A stretch of DNA of 64,000 nucleotides from Pontixanthobacter aestiaquae. GTDB taxonomy: Bacteria > Pseudomonadota > Alphaproteobacteria > Sphingomonadales > Sphingomonadaceae. The stretch lies in the NCBI RefSeq assembly GCF_009827455.1, contig NZ_WTYZ01000001.1, positions 62,001-126,000 of the forward strand, written 5' to 3'. Position numbers and translations under genes: made by a program. The notes beneath the pieces were generated by a model, which was given only the letters and a program-made list of their open reading frames with translations, was not told the origin of the DNA and made no database searches. Shown here in pieces: positions 45,046 to 54,949 of this stretch (its first letter is position 1; each line of letters opens with the position of its first letter).

Positions 45046-47229
45046 ATGGACATGAAGACTGGCGAACTTAGCGGCAATGGTTGCCCGTTTACCGGCGAAA
45101 GCAGCGCCCGCAGCCTGCTCGGACGCACGAATAAGGACTGGTGGCCGGATTCGCTCCAGCTCGACATCCTTGCACAAGGCGGCAAATCAGCGAACCCGAT
45201 GGGCGAAGATTTCGATTATGCCGAAGCTTTCAACACGCTCGACTATGATGCTCTGAAAGCCGATCTGACCGCACTGATGACCGACAGCCAGCCCTGGTGG
45301 CCGGCCGATTATGGACATTACGGCCCGTTCTTCATCCGCATGGCATGGCACGCAGCCGGCACATACCGTACCGGCGATGGCCGTGGTGGCGGCGGCAGCG
45401 GTCAGCAGCGTTTTGCTCCGCTGAACAGCTGGCCCGACAATGGCAATCTCGACAAGGCCCGCCGCCTGCTGTGGCCGGTCAAACAGAAATACGGCAAAAA
45501 CATCAGTTGGGCCGATTTGTTCATTCTCGCCGGTAACGTCGCGATTGAAAGTATGGGCGGACCTGTCTTCGGCTTCGGCGGCGGTCGTGCGGACGTCTAT
45601 GAGCCCGAGACCGTGTATTGGGGCACCGAAGAAAAATGGGTGGATCAGGGCGCGGCAACGCGGATCAATCCCGACGAAGGCAAAGCCATCGACAACCCGC
45701 TAGCGGCAATCCAGATGGGTCTGATTTACGTCAACCCAGAGGGCCCTGGCGGCGACCCGCATGATGCAGAAGGCATGGCGCGCGATATGCGCGAAACCTT
45801 CACCCGGATGGCGATGAATGACGAAGAGACCGTGGCGCTGACAGCAGGCGGCCATGCTTTCGGTAAAGCGCATGGCGCAAAACCAGCCGACACATTCGGC
45901 GGTGCACCCGAGTCCGAAGCGCTCGCGCTGCAGGGCTTCGGTTGGCTGAACGACAAGGAAGAAATCGCCAACGGCAATATTACGACTTCGGGTATCGAAG
46001 GCGCATGGACCAATACGCCGACCCAGTGGAATGGTGATTATTTCCGTTTGCTGCTCGATTACGATTACGAGCTCGTACAAAGCCCGGCAGGTGCCAACCA
46101 ATGGCAACCGATCAACCAGAAAGAAGAAGATATGGCGCCCGATGCTCGTGATCCGAGCAAGAAGGTTCCGACGATGATGACCACCGCAGATATGGCGCTG
46201 AAGCGTGACCCGGAATATCGCAAGATTTCCGAGCGGTTCCGTAATGACCAGGCGGCTCTGGATGACGCCTTCGCCCGCGCATGGTTTAAACTGTGCCACC
46301 GCGACATGGGTCCAAAAGCACGCTATCTTGGCCCCGAAGTGCCCGAAGAAACACTGATCTGGATGGATCCGGTTCCAGAAGGTTCGGTTCCTTCGGACAG
46401 CGCAGTCGCCGATTTCAAATCGGCAGTGCTGGGCAGCGACCTGACTGTCAGCGAACTGGTCAAAGCGGCTTGGGCGTCGGCAGGTACGTATCGCAATTCG
46501 GACCACCGCGGTGGCTCCGATGGTGCACGTGTCCGCCTGGCTCCGCAAAAGGATTGGGAAGCCAACGATCCGGCAGAACTCGACAAGGTTCTGAGCACAC
46601 TCGACGGTTTGCGCGGTGATATTTCGATGGCGGATGCTATCATCTTTGCCGGTGCTGCAGCAGTTGAAAAGGCCGCTTCGGATGCTGGTTTCGATGTCAC
46701 TGTTCCGGTTACCGGCGGTCGCGGCGATGCGGGTGACGAGCATACCGATGCGGAAAGCTTCGAGCCACTCGAGCCATTCGCAGACGGCTTCCGCAATTAT
46801 CTGAAGACCAAAGCGACGGTGAAAACGGAAGAAATGCTGGTCGACAAGGCCCATCTCCTTGGTCTTTCGATGCCGGAGATGACAGCGCTGGTTGGCGGTA
46901 TGCGTGCGCTGGGTGCCAATAGCGGCAACACCAAGCACGGCATCTTCACCGACCGCGCTGGTCAGCTGACCAATGATTTCTTCGTCAATCTGCTCGACAT
47001 GGGCACCGAATGGAAGCCGGTCGACGGCAGCCAGGACGAAGAGTTCGTCGGGAGCGACCGCGCATCGGGCGCAGAGAAATATCGCGGCACCCGTGTCGAT
47101 CTGGCGTTCGGTTCGAACTCGCAGCTTCGTGCCATTTCGGAAACATTCGCCGAAAACGGAAACGAGCAGAAGTTCGTCGATACATTCGTATCGGCATGGA
47201 CGAAGGTTATGGAAGCCGGGCGCTTTTAA
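45046..47229 (+). CDS. katG: Catalase-peroxidase KatG
   Basis: Bifunctional heme catalase-peroxidase of 727 residues that removes H2O2. The distal residues Arg98, Trp101 and His102 lie in [14 protein letters not shown]. The Trp-Tyr-Met adduct is complete with Tyr228 (GLIYVNPEG) and Met255 (TRMAMND). The proximal heme ligand is His270 in [13 protein letters not shown]. The N- and C-terminal halves repeat the peroxidase fold. AAGAGG lies upstream, and a good terminator follows the stop. It is a single-gene unit; no OxyR gene is in the window. It may protect against peroxide from the nearby flavin oxidase. Confidence 0.97.
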   Translation: MDMKTGELSGNGCPFTGESSARSLLGRTNKDWWPDSLQLDILAQGGKSANPMGEDFDYAEAFNTLDYDALKADLTALMTDSQPWWPADYGHYGPFFIRMAWHAAGTYRTGDGRGGGGSGQQRFAPLNSWPDNGNLDKARRLLWPVKQKYGKNISWADLFILAGNVAIESMGGPVFGFGGGRADVYEPETVYWGTEEKWVDQGAATRINPDEGKAIDNPLAAIQMGLIYVNPEGPGGDPHDAEGMARDMRETFTRMAMNDEETVALTAGGHAFGKAHGAKPADTFGGAPESEALALQGFGWLNDKEEIANGNITTSGIEGAWTNTPTQWNGDYFRLLLDYDYELVQSPAGANQWQPINQKEEDMAPDARDPSKKVPTMMTTADMALKRDPEYRKISERFRNDQAALDDAFARAWFKLCHRDMGPKARYLGPEVPEETLIWMDPVPEGSVPSDSAVADFKSAVLGSDLTVSELVKAAWASAGTYRNSDHRGGSDGARVRLAPQKDWEANDPAELDKVLSTLDGLRGDISMADAIIFAGAAAVEKAASDAGFDVTVPVTGGRGDAGDEHTDAESFEPLEPFADGFRNYLKTKATVKTEEMLVDKAHLLGLSMPEMTALVGGMRALGANSGNTKHGIFTDRAGQLTNDFFVNLLDMGTEWKPVDGSQDEEFVGSDRASGAEKYRGTRVDLAFGSNSQLRAISETFAENGNEQKFVDTFVSAWTKVMEAGRF

Positions 47230-47283
47230 GACCGACCCAAAGACCTGACTAGACACGACCCAATCCCTCCTTAGGGTCGCAAG

Positions 47284-47320
47284 AACCTCCTCGTGACGAA
47301 TGTCACGGGGAGGTTTTGTC
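47284..47320 (+). terminator. Rho-independent terminator of katG
   Basis: AACCTCCTCGTGAC and GTCACGGGGAGGTT form a stem of 13 or so pairs with a GAAT loop, followed by TTTTGTC. It lies 55 bp after the katG stop. Confidence 0.85.
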
Positions 47321-47396
47321 TTTCCAGTCTAATCATGTAGTCATTGAGTACAGCCGGATACTAGCGGTGCAGTATTCGTGCCCCGAGGAGGCAGTC

Positions 47397-49373
47397 ATGA
47401 TTGAAGGGCGGATCAGATATTTCGATGGCGATGCCAATATGTATTTCGCAGCCAAGCGGAATAGTGGATACCGCGAAGCCAAAAGGGCGCAGGCCCGGTT
47501 CCGGCGTGACTTTACGACACCGCTAAAAGCCAGCCCAGCCGGCGGTGCTCCCGTGCTCGCCGAATTGCCCTGGGGAACCAAGGTCACAATGTCCGCGCCG
47601 ATCACCCGCGATCCGTTCACCGAAGTCGAGTTCGACGGTACGACCGGCTTTGTCGATACGCGTCATCTGGTCGAAATCGCCTATGTCGACCGCCCGCTAG
47701 AAGTAACCGATCCCAAAACACTGAGCGCCACACTCAAACGGGCGGGCGACAAAGACGATGCCGATCTGCTGTGGGGCGATATGGTGCAGATCCTCGACCG
47801 CGCGGGTGGAACCGCCAGAGCGCGGGCGCGCGGCTTGATCGGGACCATCTCGGCCGACAAGCTCACGCACAAAGCCTTGCTCGAATGCTACTTTATCGAT
47901 GTCGGACAGGGCGATGGCGTGCTGGTTCGCTATCCCGACGGATCGCATATGCTGATCGATGGCGGACTGCCGCGCAGCAAGCAGCAGACCGGCAAGAACG
48001 CCGCTGATTTCGTCGATTGGAAGTTCTTCCGGGACTATGGCGACTGGCGGATCGATCTCGACTGGATGATCGCATCGCATTCCGACGAGGACCATTATGG
48101 CGGGCTGAAAGATCTGGTCGAAAAAGACCGCGCCGCGCGCGAAGAGCTCGACACGCTCGAAGTCGCTATCGGTACTTTCGGGCATCCGGGCCTGTCCCGC
48201 TTTCCAGCAGCAGTCGAGAAGGAGGGGCTAGGCCCCAAAGGTATGCTCGGCGGCACATCAGTGTTCACCCGATTGCTGGGTGACCGCTCCGATGCCCAAG
48301 CGCTTGTCGACGGCACCGGCGCGGACGGCCTCAAACTCAGCGGCCCATGGCGGAGCTTCATCTCACGCGTACTCACGAATGATGCAGCGACAGAATTTGA
48401 GTTGATAGCGCTGCCCAAGAGTGAGGCCGAGCAAGGCAATGCGCCGGTGCTGGCGCAGGCAGGCGATTGCACGATCCGCGTGCTTGGTCCCGCGACGCTT
48501 GATGATGGCGGCACTCCGGTGCTGCCCGATCTGACCCCGACGGCGAACAAGAAGAGCATCAACACCAACGGACACAGCGTCTGCCTGCGGCTGGATTATG
48601 GAGCCGCGCGCATTCTGATGACCGGCGATCTCAACACCGCCAGTATGCATTGGCTAACCGAGGCATTCGGCGGCGATCTTTCAGGCTGGAAATGCGATGT
48701 CGCCAAAGCCTGTCACCATGGCAGCGACGACATTTCCTATAAATTCCTGCAAGCGATCAATGCCGCCGCAACGGTCATTTCATCGGGCGATAATGAGGGC
48801 CATGCCCATCCGCGACCCGAAGTGGTGGCCGCCAGTGCAATATCGGGCCGGGTCGAACTGACCCCGAGCCAGGACAAGGTCGTCACTCCGCTGATCTATA
48901 TGACCGAGATCGAACGCAGCGTGATGCTGTCCGAAGTCAACCGGATCGAGCTGAGTAATGTCGGCGATGATCGGCAAGACTTCACGATTCTGGCCAAACC
49001 GGTCGTTGAGTTTTCGGACAGCGAATTCTTCACCGACCGCGACTGGAAGCGGCTGGAGGATATGGCCAATCCGGACACTATCAAGGAGTTCAGGCAAGAG
49101 ACGGTTACGGCGCGCAAGCAAGCCCTCGAAGCCGCCGAAGAGGGTGAAATGCGGAACTTCACGCGCAGCCGCCTTTATGGATCGCGTCCGAAGGGGGTTG
49201 TCGGACGCAATTATGACCGGCGCAGCCTGCGCGGATTGCGGATCATGGAACAGAACGTCTACGGACTGGTCAACGTCCGCACCGACGGGGAATGGATCAT
49301 GTGCGCCTCAAAACGCGACAATGGGGAGCGCTGGACGATCCATGCATTCAAGGCTGGCTTTGGGGGCGGCTAA
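47397..49373 (+). CDS. MBL-fold hydrolase, ComEC/Rec2-like, with N-terminal SH3-like domain
   Basis: Protein of 658 residues starting at the ATG at 47397 (GAGGAGG upstream). Residues about 40-95 look like a bacterial SH3 domain (APVLAELPWGTKVTMS, ...FDGTTGFVDTRHL). A metallo-beta-lactamase domain follows from about 165: FIDVGQGDGVLVRYPDG, the metal site SHSDEDHYGG near 224-231, LMTGDLN and CHHGSDD, as in the hydrolase domain of ComEC. There are no transmembrane helices and no signal peptide, so it is not a DNA channel. The last 150 residues are charged and have no known domain. Stand-alone ComEC-type hydrolases occur in defence and toxin settings, but no partner is evident here. Confidence 0.82.
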   Translation: MIEGRIRYFDGDANMYFAAKRNSGYREAKRAQARFRRDFTTPLKASPAGGAPVLAELPWGTKVTMSAPITRDPFTEVEFDGTTGFVDTRHLVEIAYVDRPLEVTDPKTLSATLKRAGDKDDADLLWGDMVQILDRAGGTARARARGLIGTISADKLTHKALLECYFIDVGQGDGVLVRYPDGSHMLIDGGLPRSKQQTGKNAADFVDWKFFRDYGDWRIDLDWMIASHSDEDHYGGLKDLVEKDRAAREELDTLEVAIGTFGHPGLSRFPAAVEKEGLGPKGMLGGTSVFTRLLGDRSDAQALVDGTGADGLKLSGPWRSFISRVLTNDAATEFELIALPKSEAEQGNAPVLAQAGDCTIRVLGPATLDDGGTPVLPDLTPTANKKSINTNGHSVCLRLDYGAARILMTGDLNTASMHWLTEAFGGDLSGWKCDVAKACHHGSDDISYKFLQAINAAATVISSGDNEGHAHPRPEVVAASAISGRVELTPSQDKVVTPLIYMTEIERSVMLSEVNRIELSNVGDDRQDFTILAKPVVEFSDSEFFTDRDWKRLEDMANPDTIKEFRQETVTARKQALEAAEEGEMRNFTRSRLYGSRPKGVVGRNYDRRSLRGLRIMEQNVYGLVNVRTDGEWIMCASKRDNGERWTIHAFKAGFGGG

Positions 49374-49401
49374 GGACAAGTAACCCACCCGGAACAGATT
49401 G

Positions 49402-50217
49402 CTAGAACCAGCCCTGCTCTTTGAGATCAGGCGCAGCGCCACGCGAAACCGGTGCTTCCAGACCGCTGCTGAGTTGCAGCCGGACATTGCGCCCCTCGCG
49501 CCGCGCCCCCTCGACCGCGCTGCGGGCCACCCACCAGCTGCGATGCACTTGCGCACCATCCATGCCATCCAGCTCGGCCACCGCATCGCGCATTCGCAGC
49601 AGGATCAGATCGGACCCCATATCCGTGTGTGCACGGACATAGTGGTCTTCCATTTCCAGCGCGATGAGATTGGTGCCGAGATTGGGCGGCAACCGTTCAA
49701 GGAAGCGGATCGGCGGATCGGGTTGCGGGGGTTCCTGACGGGGATCATCATCAACCCGCGCGACGGCAGGCGCTTCGGGCGTTACTTGCCGACTCTCCAG
49801 CGCATAGAACAGTGCGGTCACTCCGCCACCGACAACCAACACATACATATAGATTGTCAGCGCCTGTTCGAGCGTGGGCATGCGTATGGGCCCCGGCAGG
49901 AAACCAATTGACCAGACGGCCACCGCCATCGGGATGGTGGCAAACAAGACGGCTGCTACCCACAAGCCGGGCCGCGGCAAATCGAGCGAGCTGCCAAGCT
50001 TCTCGACGACAAAACTCATCGGGCTGTAAATCGCATATCCAAGATAGGCGAAACCGAGCCATGCGACCAAGCGATAGGCCAGTGGCTGTTCAAAACTGCC
50101 GAACGGGCCAATAAACGCCAAGGCGATGCCGATTACGGTCATAATCGTCAGATCAACGACAATCTTGCGCGTCAGACTATTGCGCTTCTGGTTGTCTGGA
50201 GAGACCATTTCACTCAT
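49402..50217 (-). CDS. LytTR DNA-binding regulator with membrane domain
   Basis: Protein of 271 residues. Four transmembrane helices occupy about residues 20-145 (VVDLTIMTVIGIALAFIGPF, then AAVLFATIPMAVAVWSIGFL, and others). A Pro-rich linker follows, then a LytTR domain from about 175 with LIALEMEDHYVRAHTD, LILLRMRDAVAEL and QVHRSWWVARSAVEG. Such membrane-bound LytTR proteins regulate a nearby membrane protein, here the divergently transcribed DUF2306 gene 153 bp away. The signal is unknown. Confidence 0.87.
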   Translation of the reverse strand: MSEMVSPDNQKRNSLTRKIVVDLTIMTVIGIALAFIGPFGSFEQPLAYRLVAWLGFAYLGYAIYSPMSFVVEKLGSSLDLPRPGLWVAAVLFATIPMAVAVWSIGFLPGPIRMPTLEQALTIYMYVLVVGGGVTALFYALESRQVTPEAPAVARVDDDPRQEPPQPDPPIRFLERLPPNLGTNLIALEMEDHYVRAHTDMGSDLILLRMRDAVAELDGMDGAQVHRSWWVARSAVEGARREGRNVRLQLSSGLEAPVSRGAAPDLKEQGWF

Positions 50218-50370
50218 ATGCCCTGAATCCTAGCGTCCATTCGCGCTTCGTAAAGTGGCAATCCCTAGGAAATTCGCCACTTTCACGAAGGATGCCGCCA
50301 ATTTGCGCAGATACGATTGCCGGCGAATGGGCACGCGGCATGATGGTTCTCAACACAACAGGAGCATCAC

Positions 50371-50916
50371 ATGCCAACCGCAACGCTTTCACTAACCAAC
50401 TTCATCACGCAGCCCCAAGGACCAGCCGGGTTCGACGTCGGTTCCCGGACCCGTATTGTGATAGCCTTGGTTGGCATCACGCTGACCAGCCTGACACTGA
50501 TTGCCCTGACGCGCGGCGCGCTTGGCTTCGCGCCGTCACACCCGAACATCCGCGAGCTGGCGATTGCCCTGCACGTCACAACCGTCCTACCTGCGATTCC
50601 GCTGGGTGCTTATCTGCTGCTCGCGCCGAAAGGCGGCAAGCGGCATAAGCAATTGGGCAAGCTCTGGATCGGCCTGATGCTGACCACCGCTGGGTCTGCT
50701 ATCTTCATCCAAAGCGGCGGCAGCTTCAGCTTTATCCATATTTTCATTCCGATGACCTTCTGGGCATCCTACAAAGTCATCAAGACCGCACGCAGCGGCG
50801 ATATGGTGGGCCACAAGAAGGAGATTATGAGCCTCTATCTCGGCGCGCTGACCATTCCCGGCATCGTTGCTTTCTCTCTCCCGGGCCGTCTTATGAATGT
50901 GTGGCTGTTCTGGTGA
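50371..50916 (+). CDS. DUF2306 membrane protein
   Basis: Small integral membrane protein of 181 residues with four or five helices (IVIALVGITLTSLTLIALT, LAIALHVTTVLPAIPLGAYL, and later ones). The conserved KGGKRHKQLGKLWIGLM and SFSFIHIFIP match DUF2306. The function of the family is not established. It pairs with the LytTR gene divergently, a recurring arrangement that suggests joint regulation. It converges with purT across 15 bp. Confidence 0.8.
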   Translation: MPTATLSLTNFITQPQGPAGFDVGSRTRIVIALVGITLTSLTLIALTRGALGFAPSHPNIRELAIALHVTTVLPAIPLGAYLLLAPKGGKRHKQLGKLWIGLMLTTAGSAIFIQSGGSFSFIHIFIPMTFWASYKVIKTARSGDMVGHKKEIMSLYLGALTIPGIVAFSLPGRLMNVWLFW

Positions 50917-50931
50917 GCCAGCGTGCGCGAT

Positions 50932-52104
50932 TTATTCGCCGTAGCTGATCCGCACTTTACCCGCTGCATCCTTGGCGATGCGGCGGGCTTCGTCTGTCGA
51001 GCCTGCACAGGCAAGCGCCACGCCCATCCGACGGTAGGGCCGCGAAGTGGGCTTGCCGAAGATGCGGATATCCGCGCCCTCTGCCATTGCCGCAGCAAGA
51101 CCTGAATAGGTTAGTTTCTCACTATCCTGATCCGCCAAAATCACCGCCGAAGCTGACGGGCGCGCACGGATCATTTCAGGGATGCTCAACCCCATGATCG
51201 CACGGGCGTGCAAATCGAACTCGCTCAAATTCTGCGAGACGGATGTGACCATGCCGGTATCATGCGGACGCGGGCTAAGTTCTGAGAAAATAACCTCGTC
51301 ACCCTTCACGAAGAACTCGACCCCGAACAGACCGTAGCCACCAAGATCATTCACGACTTTGCGTGCCATATCCTGCGCCGCGGCAATAGCGTCATCGGAC
51401 ATCAGCGCCGGCTGCCAGCTTTCCTGATAGTCGCCGCGTTCTTGGCGGTGGCCAATGGGCGGACAGAATGAAACACCATCCCCCTCTTTGGCTTTGTGGC
51501 GTACCGTCAGAAGGGTAATCTCATAATCGAAATCAACAAATTGCTCGACAATCACCCGCTGCCGGTCGCCGCGCATATTGGCGACGGCATAATCCCAAGC
51601 CCCTTCCAGTTCGTCATCGGAGCGAACGGTACTCTGTCCCTTCCCCGAAGAAGACATCACCGGTTTGATGATGCAGGGAAAGCCAGTTTTCATTGCGCCA
51701 GCCCGCACTTCTTCCAAATTCTTCGCATAGGAATAAACGGATGTCCTGAGGCCCAACTCATCCGCCGCCACATCACGGATCGCATCACGGTTCATGGTCA
51801 GCTGGGTTGCGCGGGCTGACGGCACGATATTGACGCCTTTCGCCTCCATTTCGGCCAGCACTTCCGTGCGGATTGCCTCGACCTCAGGCACGACATAATC
51901 GGGCTGATGCGTCTCGATGGCAGCGCGCAGCTTCTCGCCATCAAGCATCGAGAACACCTCGCGCGCATCCGCTACCTGCATCGCAGGCGCGTTGTCGTAG
52001 GCATCGCACGCGACAACATACGCCCCGAGCCGCTTCGCCGAGATCACAAATTCACGGCCGAGCTCGCCCGAGCCGAGGAGAAGGATTTTTGCGGTGAATG
52101 TCAT
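50932..52104 (-). CDS. purT: Formate-dependent GAR transformylase
   Basis: ATP-grasp enzyme of 390 residues that formylates glycinamide ribonucleotide with free formate and ATP in purine synthesis. It contains LLLGSGELGREFVISAKRLG, VVPEVEAIRTEVL, FPCIIKPVMSSSGKGQS, VEQFVDFDYEITLLTVR, and the metal site VIFSELSPRPHDTGMVT. The ATG at 52104 has AGAGAG upstream; a GTG five codons earlier overlaps the antiporter stop. The length is as in E. coli (392). Formate may come from the PurU reaction. Confidence 0.95.
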   Translation of the reverse strand: MTFTAKILLLGSGELGREFVISAKRLGAYVVACDAYDNAPAMQVADAREVFSMLDGEKLRAAIETHQPDYVVPEVEAIRTEVLAEMEAKGVNIVPSARATQLTMNRDAIRDVAADELGLRTSVYSYAKNLEEVRAGAMKTGFPCIIKPVMSSSGKGQSTVRSDDELEGAWDYAVANMRGDRQRVIVEQFVDFDYEITLLTVRHKAKEGDGVSFCPPIGHRQERGDYQESWQPALMSDDAIAAAQDMARKVVNDLGGYGLFGVEFFVKGDEVIFSELSPRPHDTGMVTSVSQNLSEFDLHARAIMGLSIPEMIRARPSASAVILADQDSEKLTYSGLAAAMAEGADIRIFGKPTSRPYRRMGVALACAGSTDEARRIAKDAAGKVRISYGE

Positions 52105-52118
52105 TGGGAACTCTCTCA

Positions 52119-53354
52119 CTAACGGGACGCCGCCATCTCGCTATCATCACTCGTATCCTTGGAAAAGGCACGCACAATCGGGAACGCGCTGGCACCGTGC
52201 AGAACAATACTGATCAGTACGGTCAGGACCATACATGCGATTACTTCATCCATGCCGGGAATATCGAACCCCTCGGCAACCAGAAGCGCAAACAATATCG
52301 AAGCGAGACCGCGCGGGCCGAACCAGCCGAGGAATAGCTTGTCCCGCCAGCGCAATTTGGTGCCGGTTAGCGATAGAACTACAGGTACGATGCGCACCGC
52401 AGTAAGAAATGCTATCGCCAGAACCACCGTTTTCCAACTTGCATGATCAAGACCTGCAGGCGCGAGGACCATTCCGAAAATCAGGAAAGTCGCCATCGTC
52501 AGCAATTGCCCTTCGCTCTCCATAAATTCGGACACAAATTTGCTCGCCGATTTGCGCATATTGCCGAATGTCAGCCCGCCAACAAAGGCTGCGATCAGGC
52601 CGTTCCCGCCGATCAATTCGGCAGCGATGAAACACAGGAACGCTGTGCTCAGAAAATAGATGCCGCGGTAGGATTCGGTCACCCATTTGCGGCGAACTGC
52701 AAGGTCCATCACCAGCGCTGCGAGTGCGCCGACCGCCGCGCCAGCAAGCGGCCCGAGCGTTATCTGCGCCATGCCGAATGCAATAAGATTATCCGGGCCA
52801 TCAGCCATAACGCCGCTTGCCTCTGCAGCGGCCAAAGCGGCGATGATTACCACCGGCAGCGCCAAACCGTCATTGAGGCCGCTTTCCACGGCAATCCCCT
52901 CGCGCAATTCACCCGGAACGCTCGCGTCGCTCACGACCGCCTGACCCAGCGCGGCATCAGTCGGCGTTAGAATTGCGGCAACCAACAGCGCAAGCGCCCA
53001 TGGCTGATCGGGAGACACCCAATGGGCGACCAGCGTGCCGAGCACAATCGACAACGGCATCGCAATCAGCAGCATCCGCGCCGGAATACCGCCGCTCATT
53101 CGCAAATGATGAAACCGCACTTGCGAGGCATCGGAAAACAGCACCAGCACAAGTGTTATTTCAGCCAGAAGATGCAGAATCTCGAACTCGGCATCTTTGG
53201 GAAACAGCTCTGCTCCGGCCAGAAAGCCGCCATAACCGAGTGCCGTGAATACAATCGGCATCGTCACAACCGACATTGCCAGCCGCCGCGACAATGCCGC
53301 AAAGCACAGCACCGTCAGCAAAGTCAGGCCGAGAGCTGCGGTCTCGCTAATCAC
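52119..53354 (-). CDS. Cation:proton antiporter (CPA1/NhaP type)
   Basis: Membrane antiporter of 411 residues with about twelve helices. It contains LVLVLFSDASQVRFHHLR, LTPTDAALGQAVVSDASVPG and ESGLNDGLALPVV, where the ND pair is the ion-binding site of this family, and later FGPRGLASILFALLV. It has a GTG start that shares its G with the TAG of the upstream small gene (TAGTG), so translation is coupled to it. It would exchange Na+ or K+ for H+. Its place behind aspartate kinase and a small zinc-knuckle gene is unusual. Confidence 0.87.
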   Translation of the reverse strand: MISETAALGLTLLTVLCFAALSRRLAMSVVTMPIVFTALGYGGFLAGAELFPKDAEFEILHLLAEITLVLVLFSDASQVRFHHLRMSGGIPARMLLIAMPLSIVLGTLVAHWVSPDQPWALALLVAAILTPTDAALGQAVVSDASVPGELREGIAVESGLNDGLALPVVIIAALAAAEASGVMADGPDNLIAFGMAQITLGPLAGAAVGALAALVMDLAVRRKWVTESYRGIYFLSTAFLCFIAAELIGGNGLIAAFVGGLTFGNMRKSASKFVSEFMESEGQLLTMATFLIFGMVLAPAGLDHASWKTVVLAIAFLTAVRIVPVVLSLTGTKLRWRDKLFLGWFGPRGLASILFALLVAEGFDIPGMDEVIACMVLTVLISIVLHGASAFPIVRAFSKDTSDDSEMAASR

Positions 53355-53602
53355 TAAAATTCACGGGGAAGCAAGCCGTTCGCGAGACGTTTCGGTTCAG
53401 CCTTTCCACTGGCCTGCAATATCTGAAACAATTTTGGTTCGTAGATGGAATTCCAACCATCGTGATTCATTGAATTGCAGGGATGACAGACGAAAATGTC
53501 AAAACCTGTGATCTTGTGGCCTTCGTAAACCGACGGGCCCATTGAGTATTTCGAACCACAGATGTCGCAATCAAACTTGAACGATCCTGGCTTCGGCCTC
53601 AT
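53354..53602 (-). CDS. Small cysteine-rich zinc-binding-type protein
   Basis: Protein of 82 residues with CDICG near residue 12 and CHPCN near residue 39, a CxxC...CxxC pair likely to bind zinc. NxMNHDGWN follows, loosely like an HNH/zinc-ribbon knuckle. Its ATG overlaps the lysC stop (ATGA), and its TAG overlaps the antiporter GTG, so it is translationally coupled on both sides. I do not recognise its function. The tight coupling and intact frame make it a real gene. It may be a nucleic-acid-binding or regulatory protein. Confidence 0.7.
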   Translation of the reverse strand: MRPKPGSFKFDCDICGSKYSMGPSVYEGHKITGFDIFVCHPCNSMNHDGWNSIYEPKLFQILQASGKAEPKRLANGLLPREF

Positions 53603-54882
53603 GCGACCGGCTCGTCGCTCGCGTCCAATCCGTAAGCCGTGTGCAGCACCCGAACCGCCAGCTCGGTCTCATCCTCGTCGATAATCACGCTGACTTTGAT
53701 TTCGGACGTCGTGATTGCCTGGATGTTGATCCCGCGATCCGCCAGTGCGCTGAACATAGTGCTGGCGACACCAGCGTGACTTTTCATACCGACACCGACG
53801 ACGCTAATCTTGGCGATATGGTCGTCCGTAATGATCCGGTTGAAGCCGATTTCGCTGCGTTTGTCCTCCAGCAAAGCCTGCGCGCGCGCCAGATCGGCTT
53901 GCGGCACGGTGAAAGTCACATCCGTCTCACCCTTATCGCGGCCGACGTTCTGAATGATCATATCGACATTGATCGACGCGGCAGCCAGCGGCGCAAAAAT
54001 ATGCGCCACTGCCCCGGGCTTATCGGGCACGCGGGTCAGAATGATTTTCGCTTCATTCTTGTCATGCGCGATGCCGGTGACGTGTTGGCGTTCCATATCA
54101 CTGTCCTTCAAAATCTGTTCCATCTCCTCTTCAGAGACGATCAATGTGCCAGGAAACTCATCGGCTGGGGTAGAGTCATCATCGATAAAGCTGGAGAGCA
54201 CTTGTACGCGCACGCCCTCTTTCATCGCGAGCCCGACGGAGCGCGTCTGGAGCACTTTCGCTCCGACCGAGGCCAACTCCAGCATTTCCTCATACGTGAC
54301 GGCTTTCTGTTTGCGAGCCTTCGCGACAATGCGCGGGTCAGTGGTGTAGACTCCGTCGACATCGGTGTAGATATCGCAGCGGTCCGCGCCGATGGCGGCA
54401 GCCACTGCTACGGCTGACGTATCCGAACCGCCGCGCCCCAGCGTCGCGATGCGGCCTTCGCCCGACACACCCTGGAATCCCGGAATGACCGCGATTTCGC
54501 CGCGTTCAAGCGAAGCAATCATCTCCGGCGCATCAATCGTTTCGACGCGCGCTTTGGAATGACCCTCGACCGTTTTCATCGGCATTTGCCAGCCAAGCCA
54601 GCTGCGCGCTTTGCACCCCAATGATTGCAATGTCAGAGCGAGCAGTCCCGATGTGACCTGCTCCCCGCTCGCCACCACAACATCATATTCGGCGGGATCG
54701 TAAATCGCATTGGCTTCGCGGCAGAAATTGATCAGACGGTCGGTCTCGCCCGCCATCGCCGAGACGACCACCGCAACCTCATGTCCAGCAGCTTGTTGAC
54801 GGCGCACGATATTTGCGACGCGGCGAATGCGCTCGGTCCCGGCCATCGATGTGCCGCCGAATTTCATCACAATGCGTGCCAA
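53599..54882 (-). CDS. lysC: Aspartate kinase
   Basis: Phosphorylates aspartate, the first step to lysine, threonine, methionine and diaminopimelate. The protein has 427 residues. The start is a TTG at 54882 giving (M)ARIVMKFGGTSMAGTERI, the usual N-terminus, with GGGAGG eight bases upstream; the longer ATG frame lacks support. The kinase domain contains KFGGTS, GRGGSDTSAVAVAAAIGAD and YTDVDGVYTTDPR. Two ACT domains follow (ITLTRVPDKPGA-like ILTRVPDKPGAVAHIF, and ISVVGVGMKSHAGVASTMF), suggesting feedback control by lysine and/or threonine. It is coupled by ATGA to the small gene behind it. Confidence 0.95.
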   Translation of the reverse strand: MARIVMKFGGTSMAGTERIRRVANIVRRQQAAGHEVAVVVSAMAGETDRLINFCREANAIYDPAEYDVVVASGEQVTSGLLALTLQSLGCKARSWLGWQMPMKTVEGHSKARVETIDAPEMIASLERGEIAVIPGFQGVSGEGRIATLGRGGSDTSAVAVAAAIGADRCDIYTDVDGVYTTDPRIVAKARKQKAVTYEEMLELASVGAKVLQTRSVGLAMKEGVRVQVLSSFIDDDSTPADEFPGTLIVSEEEMEQILKDSDMERQHVTGIAHDKNEAKIILTRVPDKPGAVAHIFAPLAAASINVDMIIQNVGRDKGETDVTFTVPQADLARAQALLEDKRSEIGFNRIITDDHIAKISVVGVGMKSHAGVASTMFSALADRGINIQAITTSEIKVSVIIDEDETELAVRVLHTAYGLDASDEPVA

Positions 54883-54949
54883 GCGCGATGCCTCCCAAAA
54901 TTCCATACGCACACTGGTGCGCGCTTTCCGGCGCTGTTACGAAGGCTGC

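Noticed and set aside
45700..47256. 518-residue antisense frame over katG
   Set aside because: katG has every catalytic residue in place; the antisense frame shows no domain and follows from codon bias.
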